A stretch of DNA of 11,257 bases, from NCBI GenBank assembly GCA_031278675.1, contig JAITJY010000368.1, positions 1 through 11,257 of the forward strand, given 5' to 3'. The DNA comes from Bifidobacteriaceae bacterium. Lineage in GTDB: Bacteria; Actinomycetota; Actinomycetes; Actinomycetales; WQXJ01. The notes beneath the pieces were generated by a model. The model had not been told where the DNA came from. It did not search any database and saw only the letters and a list, made by a program, of their open reading frames with translations. Within the stretch, counting starts at the first letter, position 1. Each line of letters starts with the position of its first letter. This document shows positions 9,001-11,257 of the stretch, in pieces. The translations under genes and the position numbers were made by a program.

Positions 9001-10325
9001 GGTTGGTCGCCCTGCCACACATCCACTGTGACGCCCGCTGCGCCCCGCTCACTGGGGCCGATAGCGCCGTCGGCGTTGGCGTCATCGTACACAACCCCTT
9101 CTACCGACGGGATGGACTGGACGGAGGCGAGGTCCACTGCCGCCACGCTGGCCTTACCGAGGCGGGCGATCCCGCCGGTCAACGGGTCCCAGCGGCGCAC
9201 TTGGCCGTCGCCGGCGGCGGTGTAGAGCTGGCCGTTGTTGAACGCGATCCCGAGGATGGTGGTGGAGGCGGCTGCGCCGGTGAAGGCTCGCACCAGGGCG
9301 AAGGTCCATGTCCCCGCCGCGCTGGGCGACCCGTCGGCGTCTCGGGGCACATCAACTCTGACTAGGGCGTGCCGGTTGCCGCCATTCTCCAAGAACAGGT
9401 AGAGATCACCGTTGGGAGCGATCGCCAGGTCGGAGGAAATGATCCAGTTGGTGGTCACGCCGCCCTCGCCGGTGGCGGCCCGCCATTGTTCGCCGAACGA
9501 TGCGCCCGCCGAGACCAGTTGGCGGGCCCCCGCCAGGCAGGTGATGGTCTTGGTGGTATCCCGGTAGTCGCCCAGCCGGTAGATCGCGATGGGCGGCACC
9601 GTGATGGTGGTTCCCGCTGCGTCGAAGGTTTGGCCTTGGCCGCTCAAGACATAGACCGTGCCGTCGGTGGGGTTGACTTCGCCGCCGTAGCGGTCCGCCA
9701 TGCGGCAGGCCGCCTGGTCCACCGCTGGGCTGGCCAAGGTGGCGTTGTCCAGGTCACCGAATTTGACGGCGTCCACTCGGTTGGTGTTGCCGGATCGCCA
9801 GGAGCGGTAGAAGACAATCTCGCCGGTCGGGGACCAGGCCACCATCTGGGGATCGGTCTGGTTGATCCCGGCCATCACAGGTCCTACGCCAATTGTTCGC
9901 ATATTGGTCACAGATCCGCCCAAGCCGTTGGCGATCCCGTCTGTGTTGAACATTGGCGCCGGGTCGGAGAATGTCCCTAGAGCCAGGTCTGCGGCGTTGG
10001 CCCAGGCCCTCGGCTGCTTGAAACCTGTGGTCTGGTACCACAACTGTTGGGCGGTGAACGCCCCGTTCCAGCCATTCATGAAGGTCACGGCGGCCGCCGG
10101 AGGCGTGCTAGGCCCCAACGGATGTACCCCAGCCAGGATCGCGGCGAGCGCGAGGGCAAGCCCCGCGCGGACCCAGCGGCGGGCCGGTCCAGGGCGGCGG
10201 CGCTGGTGGTTCTGCGGGCGCGGACGCGCCTTGGCCTCGGGGTGGCGGCGCGGATTGGCCTGGGGGCGCGGGCGCGGATTGGCCCGGGGGCGCGGGCGCG
10301 GATTGGCCCGGAAGTTGGTGTCCAC
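1..10325 (-). CDS. Giant LAxTG-anchored multi-domain Ig-like surface protein (3' end cut by window edge)
   Basis: One open frame runs from GTG at 10325 to base 1, 3,441 codons with no stop. Start choice: an in-frame TGA lies at 10374-10376, no ATG, GTG or TTG lies between it and GTG 10325, and the first in-frame ATG is at residue 83, after the signal peptide. Order of parts: signal peptide (1-79), propeller-like region (80-395), SdrD_B-like domain (407-480), GEVED region (572-777), an unassigned beta-rich stretch (778-915), about 20 Ig-like modules (916-3381), P/T/S linker (3382-3409), LAFTG (3410-3414), hydrophobic segment and Arg tail. Known biology: proteins of this layout are exported by Sec, cut at the T-G bond by sortase and joined to the cell wall, holding the N-terminal head far from the cell. 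Inference: adhesion to a host surface, neighbouring cell or polymer; the ligand is unknown. No enzymatic motif was recognised. The gene appears to be transcribed alone, since no other gene is visible within 900 bp upstream. Probably only a few codons and the stop are missing. Confidence 0.93.
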   Translation of the reverse strand, partial: MDTNFRANPRPRPRANPRPRPQANPRRHPEAKARPRPQNHQRRRPGPARRWVRAGLALALAAILAGVHPLGPSTPPAAAVTFMNGWNGAFTAQQLWYQTTGFKQPRAWANAADLALGTFSDPAPMFNTDGIANGLGGSVTNMRTIGVGPVMAGINQTDPQMVAWSPTGEIVFYRSWRSGNTNRVDAVKFGDLDNATLASPAVDQAACRMADRYGGEVNPTDGTVYVLSGQGQTFDAAGTTITVPPIAIYRLGDYRDTTKTITCLAGARQLVSAGASFGEQWRAATGEGGVTTNWIISSDLAIAPNGDLYLFLENGGNRHALVRVDVPRDADGSPSAAGTWTFALVRAFTGAAASTTILGIAFNNGQLYTAAGDGQVRRWDPLTGGIARLGKASVAAVDLASVQSIPSVEGVVYDDANADGAIGPSERGAAGVTVDVWQGDQPTGSRNYTWLARTVTNANGRYYVALNSTNAEYLVRVYRPTLAPPPGSSGTERLNAFQTYASAGIQGPGVLNVVVAMCATSAGDYKSQTTSGPCPGARADGVDPAGNPTNPLSSAGGVGVASLAYIRNATRPVTMDFGVSALSSWGDAPDSYHTTNGAAGPYAAPKRGGTDYLYLGASPGTYPDGDPSPAADGHASDDGLFVAPVIPGQTNANRDWVLAQDQLLVVGQRYMFRAQAKGSAADRARIKAWITSISGGATAAATFDQPLLGGSCSDTPDASGYVYCEYQPGALTSAIVPVYARVRASDDPGVSATSRGPVDPASAPWAPGGEVEDYRLGVAKGAIRLSAATLGGVATGVKLALTNVSDVAPSRNTAEITTDAAASARPATSAHAIEDPTKAITVKTTGIGGAAALGMGGWALSDQGGAHPETFCTDRISGAALATKIAPATGELTIEAPPAGAAAHRDISCQLTYRPVVSVTASDIAVNPSGNAALADQLEILAGTANVSVTLVGAVRNASGALVNVPMPGESVELTLTADPASGALADGARFQTGQGGQWQDRGQTLTCVIATGGGCSEPIRIWGSEPGAYQVAASWAGQFLPDKASGKPTGTDPAVVYFKSGPAASGVIDLANSGDQAANWGAVPAGSADSYTLSIWVRDSAGHGVKGLADSAFTKTCAVGAAPGTDCPPASGVVFGPVVEDPGTGSNAAGHYTVAVYSSKSGPKNIGIAVAGVAGALTQLGDPAQAYVTATFQAIAAADPGQSSFTVSPAGAKTVSASDPGGANPPGAEYYHEGQVVLADANGNGITGALATGALVWADADPPASRVEITETGTDGVYQVRIWSAVAREYSGKSVKFTGAGGAALTLTESERFAFEAAEPSRASAAMTITRTADQAANHDAPGVTAANWGKQTISVTLKDALGNPYQTGVGALTASPGPGTPGLYFADPSGTGAGKFGCAAALTAARCSAGIYTLDVYSSKAGSRPVQVTFTPGQTTPPTAPFNVLEQGSGADHVDAVFTVPPPDPQAAVFVLGDPVNYPGESVIQDNWDDPSAPPDGGDSARFEVTEAFHPGVRVWDAGRHNPVQGASVTFTLTSAAPGGQCPARFEGFGGATITLLTSEAGKVSAAVTSASATQCIITATLATPAGPVPVPGSPKRLTWVNAPLDDAATSFTLSPAPVVADGVAHGTIEAVLTAPGGAPVSSAAASLAAFGPAGAGLVFSAFTHTGAGHYEATFAGTVAGSFPVEVTAGGKALQVLTPGGNGSANLIAGPPVAGSSELVGPAAGAKADGRELQIITAAVADAHANPAPGVTVIFAIPAGVTSVDAAGTRPRQAGPALVPVPTDAAGKAQLSLVSTRKGRYDVTATVGGVDITKGSPAAAVFTNADVAPARSTFEIPDAATAQPVITGFHTPKVTVFDASGNLYTDNPVQVSFRWRLAGTPAWSGPHSVTTQDGVALWSDWSVKQAGVWEVEASIPQGVIGQVLTARFKAGPAVPAASEFTSSAGTRVLNNGTDSHFASVLVRDAPGGNPVPDQAVTFTVTDGARIVGAPGTGKTSTVKTGTDGTARIAVVDSATGGESVDVSADLGAVQVGSARLEFGPDAPAAAQSTWVAEPTLPIGPGHSGVLANGQDSWTARITVDDANGLAASGATVALTHPPELTPSAPAPYITDANGQVSVQFTAKRAGAYAVRALLGTSAISPDPATVTFVAGPLDTARSYLEPPPASALADGTEQLTVRAFPLDAFGNPITAAQVRFELPAGLDVAGGSAGPTSVVVPVDALGVAALQVTSRRAGTHDVTAEVQSAPGGAWTALTNGSPAHTIFEAGPVDAGQSLIARTPQSPLPAGGTYQVTVQLMDRYKNPVRQAGVNIDFVFHRAGNPSGNREVYCRQTTDPNEVAASALTNGDGQAQVSFKQTLAGLWHSCGFYPGQMIVGGSPVDVSFTPAAASAARSRLEVSANVVEADLKATHLARAMVVDSYGNPIGGAEVQFGIDPGAAGAPGPYVAGTTQTKVTVATCDPAHALTAPAYCRQGGQFLTGLAQAEFVSGEQGSFPVTATLAGSSTALDGSPQPVEFIASPGDPARSSWSIRPDTAAPGSGGDVSLPATGERADSYALTVSVASAEQLKVPDARVRLVGLPTNVTALGGLAGQTAPPGAPNFGTFTWQLASTSAGQFSGRVQVETASGWVDVNGPFTVRFRAGPAAGSGSWLVQPGVARADGKSPSAVVARLADAHGNPATSGSVTFHIPPGVSYLGSSGTTAGPADVVRPVSAGTARIQLVAAQPGVYEVTAAVEPVGGAPAEPIKAIKDPDEDHVVASDGKLHVEFAAGPPSGPASTLTLPTAGQAVAVGPTGRHRAVVRVVDSSGHPLAGVGVVFQWTRGTAAGPGGGPWTPVTGAVSGPDGVAERWFSAPGNQAGWIWVRAFTEAGGKIQPVGGGAGGQTTLGAEFTAGPVSASGSKGSFATDGGTVLNDLAARSWARVVVKDAYGNGVGGQNVEFSLPTSAPPALGTPVFAANGDKSVTVVTCGAEPPARPDPDCEIGGVYTPGLAYAPIVSNYEGTFPVSAELETVSLGQGPVKFGPGAASPEASFFTLTPTDPAAGHVTAGSGSGGGSASGDSYTLRVTAMNGLSGGSARPVSGVCVALVLPAGMSVAPPLAPSGPCPAGEFVTDAQGTVTAQLVSTRAGRLPVGVMLGGTRVPTEPHGSATAREALFVGGPPAGSASELTSPPGPARVDDPAGLTVSVTPRDADGNLATCWAGVRQVPCEVRFEVPAGTRAGSVSGPGSVLAAGSVVSYPAAGPPSASPARVTYRGVAGRYEVTAQVGGSAVMVADSVPSTSGPAAARLEFTAVAGPRAPMVVPSDGRSVAGWVADADLASAALGGLSVAVADGAGHSLALCAVEEDGSFDCPLIPPQEPGSVLRVTIHDQQGQASPPVEVVVVGGRPPTPSPTKPPSPTGSSTAPPAGDSALAFTGADLTWALVALMAILLPLGAATARRRPR
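99..182 (-). other. Pro/Thr/Ser-rich wall-spanning linker
   Basis: Residues 3382-3409 are mostly Pro, Thr, Ser and Gly (for example PTPSPTKPPSPTG), directly before the sorting motif. Known role: an unstructured, often glycosylated segment that crosses the peptidoglycan. Confidence 0.85.
183..464 (-). other. Terminal Ig-like module next to the wall linker
   Basis: Residues 3288-3381 break the four-module cycle where a type B module is expected. The module is short (about 94 residues). It has a cysteine pair (LALCAVEEDGSFDCPL) and ends in VTIHDQQGQASPPVEVVVV, the ending typical of Big_6-like or bacterial Ig modules of the form VTVTDxxGNxSxPxxVxV. Its place suggests that it connects the stalk to the wall-spanning linker. 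Confidence 0.6.
465..5813 (-). repeat. Distal Ig-like array: four-module super-repeat, about 3.75 copies
   Basis: Residues 1505-3287 hold 15 Big_1/filamin-like modules beginning near 5813, 5522, 5195, 4856, 4538, 4208, 3878, 3533, 3176, 2780, 2411, 2027, 1661, 1268 and 866. Many begin with F-x-x-GP and contain D(A/S)xGNP...VxF. Four types recur in the order C-D-A-B. Type A (5195, 3878, 2411, 866) has VxFx(I/L/V)P(A/P)G and (Y/H)(D/E)VTAxV. Type B (4856, 3533, 2027) has an F(R/V/Q)(W/F) strand and a late Trp strand (VWEVEA, LWHSCG, GWIWVR). Type C (5813, 4538, 3176, 1661) ends (I/V)(T/S)A(T/D/E)L. Type D (5522, 4208, 2780, 1268) usually has DS(W/Y) and a (T/R)xAG strand. Known role of such arrays: extended, force-resistant stalks. 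Confidence 0.75.
5814..6032 (-). other. 73-residue spacer between proximal and distal Ig arrays
   Basis: Residues 1432-1504 are too short for a module of this protein (usually 97-134 residues). The segment is rich in Pro, Asp and Gly, including TPGQTTPPTAPF, VPPPDPQ and DDPSAPPDGGDS. It may be a flexible hinge or the remnant of a deleted module. It separates two Ig arrays of different internal organisation. Confidence 0.55.
6033..7580 (-). repeat. Proximal Ig-like modules (four, as two pairs)
   Basis: Residues 916-1431 hold four modules starting near 7580, 7145, 6743 and 6380. Modules 2 and 4 are clearly related: both have a DQAAN motif near the start, then AANWG, then (V/L)(R/K)D(S/A)xG(H/N), and both end with YSSK(S/A)G before the last strand. 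Modules 1 and 3 share YQV in the late strand (GAYQVAAS, GVYQVRIW). The layout P-Q-P-Q suggests duplication of a two-module block. Modules 1, 2 and 4 have one cysteine pair each; module 3 has none. Confidence 0.7.
7581..7994 (-). other. Unassigned beta-rich stretch between GEVED and the Ig-like array
   Basis: Residues 778-915 have alternating hydrophobic strands and a closing pattern FC...RDISCQLTYRP. This resembles the end of DUF11-like or SpaA-like domains in actinobacterial surface proteins, where a late Cys precedes a final strand. The resemblance is weak, so no family is assigned. Two cysteines are present. Confidence 0.4.
7995..8612 (-). other. GEVED-type beta-sandwich region
   Basis: Residues about 572-777 start with MDFGVSALSSWGDAPDSYHTT. 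They pass through YLYLGASPGTYPDGDPSPAADG, a DDGLFVAP segment, an IKAWI strand and YARVRAS, and end in GEVEDYRLGV. This order (GDAPDSY at 586-592, LG...DG, AWI, GEVEDY at 769-774) is the hallmark of GEVED-containing bacterial surface and secreted proteins. The acidic segments suggest metal binding. One cysteine pair is present (GGSC...YVYC). Confidence 0.75.
8886..9107 (-). other. SdrD_B-like domain with calcium-binding loop
   Basis: Residues 407-480 begin with VEGVVYDDANADG and continue with a conserved-looking GVTVDVW strand, NANGRYYV and a closing YLVRVYRP. This is the usual order in SdrD B-type repeats of Gram-positive surface proteins. Residues 415-426 form a 12-residue EF-hand-like loop (D-A-N-A-D-G-A-I-G-P-S-E) with ligands at positions 1, 3, 5 and 12. 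Known family role: calcium-dependent rigid spacer. Only one copy is present. Confidence 0.75.
9141..10088 (-). other. N-terminal propeller-like head region
   Basis: Residues 80-395 carry repeated beta-blade-like segments of the form hydrophobic - (P/N)xG - (D/Q/T)(L/V)Y. Examples are VAWSPTGEIVFY (near 162), NPTDGTVYVLSG (near 216), LAIAPNGDLYLF (near 298) and FNNGQLYTAAGDG followed by RRWDPLTGG (near 360-380). Such patterns are typical of NHL/YVTN/WD-type propellers. I cannot assign the family or count the blades. The region has two cysteines (ACRMAD and TITCLAG). As the outermost part of the mature protein it is the best candidate for ligand binding, which is inference. Confidence 0.5.
10089..10325 (-). 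other. Long signal peptide with basic Pro/Arg N-region
   Basis: These are residues 1-79. Residues 1-53 are strongly basic and rich in Pro, Arg and Asn. A hydrophobic core follows at 54-67 (AGLALALAAILAGV), then a Pro-containing stretch ending in PPAAA at 75-79, a plausible signal peptidase I site with Ala at -1 and -3. The total length is far above the usual 25-45 residues because of the basic extension. Arg-Arg pairs occur, but there is no clear twin-arginine consensus, so Sec export is favoured. Confidence 0.8.
10212..10307 (-). repeat. 24-bp in-frame tandem repeat inside the signal peptide
   Basis: Four 24-bp units encode four octapeptides at residues 7-38: ANPRPRPR, ANPRPRPQ, ANPRRHPE and AKARPRPQ. 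The first two are nearly identical at DNA level (best match within 10251-10311), and the last two have decayed. Because 24 is divisible by three, gain or loss of a unit would lengthen or shorten the basic N-region without breaking the frame. Confidence 0.85.
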
Positions 10326-10337
10326 CTTGCGCTGATG

Positions 10338-10345
10338 CTCCCTTC
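10338..10345 (-). promoter_or_regulatory. Candidate ribosome binding site of the giant gene
   Basis: The minus strand reads GAAGGGAG here, a purine-rich match to the anti-Shine-Dalgarno sequence, 12 nt before GTG 10325. The spacing is a little longer than the usual 5-10 nt. No other start codon lies in the frame between the upstream stop and this GTG, so the site supports that start. Confidence 0.5.
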
Positions 10346-10396
10346 GCGATGTGCGGCGGCACGGATCGCGGGCTCAGGGAGCGGCCCACTAGCAAG

Positions 10397-10426
10397 AGGT
10401 TAACCCGCTCCGAGGGTTTGCGCCAA
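10397..10426 (-). promoter_or_regulatory. Weak candidate housekeeping promoter for the giant gene
   Basis: On the minus strand TTGGCG (10421-10426) and TAACCT (10397-10402) are 18 bp apart. They resemble a -35 (TTGNNN) and an actinobacterial -10 (TANNNT). The transcript would start near 10390 and have a leader of about 65 nt. The -10 overlaps an 8-bp palindrome, GGTTAACC. Such matches arise by chance, so this is a candidate only. Confidence 0.3.
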
Positions 10427-10528
10427 GCCCATTTGGGAGTGTTCTCTATCCGTGGCCAAGAGCCCCGGGGGGCGCGCGGCGGGGCTCCGGTGCCGGTCAA
10501 AGCAGGTCCGGGGGCCTGGCGCGGCCGG

Positions 10529-10582
10529 CCAGCCGCGCTGACGCCACCGTAAAATTCGGGTAAACGGGGCGCGGACAGCCCG
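10529..10582. repeat. Dispersed repeat, copy 1
   Basis: This 54-bp stretch begins CCAGCCGCGC, then GCCACCG, then a TTCGGGT...CGGGGC core. It matches 11043-11094 in the same orientation. Apart from a 4-bp mismatch block and a 2-bp indel, most differences in the core are transitions. Confidence 0.65.
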
Positions 10583-10614
10583 TCCTGGCGGCCAAGCCTG
10601 CGGCGGACAGATGG

Positions 10615-10813
10615 AAATTCCGGGCGATCTGAAACACCTTTCCGGCGCGCCGGTAACGCTACCCTGGGCTCGGAGTAGCGCGTCCCGGAGGGCATGGTGC
10701 GGCTCTTCTTGCTCTGGAAACGGGCGCAGTAACCGCCGTCGGCACCGTTACCGTTCAGCCGGAAGGGCCGTTACTCCGAAACCGGAGAAACCGTTACAGA
10801 TCCGCCGGAATTT
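10615..10813. repeat. Two-orientation array of 23-bp iteron-like units
   Basis: Plus-strand units at 10745-10767, 10768-10790 and 10791-10813 follow CCGTTAC-N7-CCGGA-N4 exactly and abut without gaps. Units of the same pattern lie on the minus strand at 10615-10637, 10637-10659 and 10659-10681, with a weaker one at 10680-10702. The outermost pair (10615-10637 reversed, against 10791-10813) matches at 18 of 23 positions. The period is not divisible by three, which argues against coding. Candidates are binding sites for a DNA-binding protein or a decayed inverted element. Confidence 0.7.
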
Positions 10814-10831
10814 GCAGACAGAGCCTTGTGT

Positions 10832-10863
10832 CCTTGGAGAGCGTTGAACAACGCCCCCCAAGG
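10832..10863. promoter_or_regulatory. Palindrome 1 with GTTGAACAAC core
   Basis: GCGTTGAACAACGC (10841-10854) has perfect 6-bp arms around AA. On the same centre an outer pair CCTTGG (10832-10837) and CCAAGG (10858-10863) is also perfectly complementary, separated by 3 nt on each side. It could be an operator for a dimeric repressor or an interrupted RNA hairpin. It lacks a T-run on either strand. Confidence 0.5.
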
Positions 10864-10936
10864 GTGTCCCACAGCGCTTATCTGCCGCGTTTCCGCTGGT
10901 AAGAGCTTCGCTCTCGCCTGCGCGGGCACGGTCGGA

Positions 10937-10954
10937 CGGTGTTGAACAACACCG
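10937..10954. promoter_or_regulatory. Palindrome 2 with GTTGAACAAC core
   Basis: CGGTGTTGAACAACACCG has perfect 8-bp arms around AA. It shares its 10-bp core with palindrome 1, and the two centres are 98 bp apart. The flanking arms differ but stay complementary, so the symmetry itself appears to be kept. This fits a pair of operators. Confidence 0.5.
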
Positions 10955-10973
10955 CCCTTGGTCCAGGCTGCCC

Positions 10974-11051
10974 CCGCCACCCCCAGCCGCGCCGCCACCC
11001 CCCGCCGCTCCGCCATCCCCCGCCGCTCCGCGCCCGCCATCCCCAGCCGCG
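10974..11051. repeat. 18-bp GC-rich tandem repeat
   Basis: Four 18-bp units (10974-10991, 10992-11009, 11010-11027, 11034-11051) follow CCGCCAYCCCC(A/C)GCCGC(G/T), with a 6-bp insertion before the last. The plus strand is almost purely C-rich with few G tracts. Read on the minus strand they would give a Gly/Ala-rich hexapeptide repeat, but no supporting gene is seen. Confidence 0.75.
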
Positions 11052-11094
11052 CCGGGGCCACCGCGAAGTTCGGGTGAGCGGGGCGGACATCCCG
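11043..11094. repeat. Dispersed repeat, copy 2
   Basis: This is the second copy of the element at 10529-10582, about 514 bp away. It overlaps the last 18-bp tandem unit. Two copies in under 1 kb suggest a repeat family that may occur elsewhere in the genome. Confidence 0.65.
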
Positions 11095-11128
11095 GGGCGG
11101 GCAGGGCTTTGACCAAAGTTGAAACACT

Positions 11129-11257
11129 CGCAGCCCCAAGCCGACGAATCGACACGCTCGACCAGCCCATCGCAGCCCCAACCCGACAAATCAACACGCT
11201 CAACGGGCCCTTCGCGGCCCTGAGCCGGTGCGTTGACACGCGCGACGGGCCCTTCGC
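11129..11257. repeat. 42-bp tandem repeat running off the right edge
   Basis: Three consecutive 42-bp units lie at 11129-11170, 11171-11212 and 11213-11254. Each begins CGC(A/G)GCCC and carries GACACGC or AACACGC in the middle. Units 2 and 3 end in CGGGCCCTT. The next bases, CGC, would open a fourth unit, so the array probably continues. 42 is divisible by three, but no convincing gene covers it in the window. Confidence 0.8.

Larger units (their letters stand above)
10326..11257. other. 932-bp repeat-rich non-coding region upstream of the giant gene
   Basis: I see no convincing gene on either strand. Open frames here are low-complexity, lack a plausible RBS and follow the repeats. Besides the elements listed separately there are a 12-bp perfect palindrome CCGGCGCGCCGG (10642-10653), a small hairpin AGAGC-TTC-GCTCT (10902-10914) and CTTTG-AC-CAAAG (11107-11118). 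The stretch 10430-10528 holds nothing I recognise. No T-run follows any hairpin, so no intrinsic terminator is called. Confidence 0.6.

Noticed and set aside
10108..10695. Minus-strand frame of 195 codons with GQSAPAPP repeats
   Set aside because: It overlaps the start of the giant gene in another frame. Its repeats are the 24-bp signal-peptide repeat read out of frame.
10615..10813. Insertion sequence or MITE with terminal inverted repeats
   Set aside because: The ends match imperfectly, no target-site duplication is evident, and the internal sequence consists of further units of the same repeat. A binding-site array explains it better.
10832..10954. The two palindromes as rho-independent terminators
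   Set aside because: No run of T follows either hairpin on either strand, and no gene end is adjacent.
10748..11239. Minus-strand Gly/Ala-rich frame of 163 codons covering the 18-bp and 42-bp repeats
   Set aside because: It is low-complexity, has no RBS and no recognisable domain, and its C-terminal half has no codon bias. The Gly/Ala pattern simply follows the GC-rich repeat.
10615..11257. CRISPR array
   Set aside because: The repeats are contiguous without unique spacers of regular length, and they are degenerate.

Overview
The window suggests a high-GC Gram-positive bacterium (Actinomycetota). The evidence is the very high GC content, GC-rich codon use, a GTG start, and an LAxTG-type sorting signal, which class E sortases of high-GC actinobacteria recognise. 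Genus or species cannot be fixed from this sequence. No mobile element, RNA gene or CRISPR array was recognised.

About 92% of the window is one uninterrupted reading frame on the minus strand. It starts at GTG 10325 and is still open at base 1, giving 3,441 visible codons. It encodes a giant secreted surface protein, probably an adhesin or stalk. From the N-terminus it has: a long signal peptide with a basic Pro/Arg repeat in front of the hydrophobic core; a propeller-like region (about residues 80-395); an SdrD_B-like domain with an EF-hand-type calcium loop (407-480); a GEVED-type beta-sandwich region (about 572-777); about 20 Ig-like modules (916-3381); a Pro/Thr/Ser linker; and an LAFTG sorting signal with a hydrophobic segment and an Arg tail. 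Only the last few codons should lie beyond the window. My manual translation met no stop, and twenty module junctions spread over the gene all fall in the same codon phase.

The Ig-like modules have a higher order. The four proximal modules look like two copies of a two-module pair. After a 73-residue spacer, the distal modules follow a four-module cycle (C-D-A-B) repeated almost four times and capped by a different terminal module. Every cysteine in the visible mature protein has a partner within the same module or region, which suggests disulfide-stapled modules alternating with cysteine-free ones.

The other 932 bp (10326-11257) lie upstream of the giant gene and contain no convincing gene. 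They hold a weak promoter candidate near 10400, a two-orientation array of 23-bp units (10615-10813), two perfect palindromes sharing the core GTTGAACAAC, an 18-bp GC-rich tandem repeat, a pair of dispersed repeats of about 54 bp, and a 42-bp tandem repeat that runs off the right edge. This region is probably regulatory or structural DNA for the adhesin gene, or for a gene beyond the right edge. Which of these it serves cannot be decided here.
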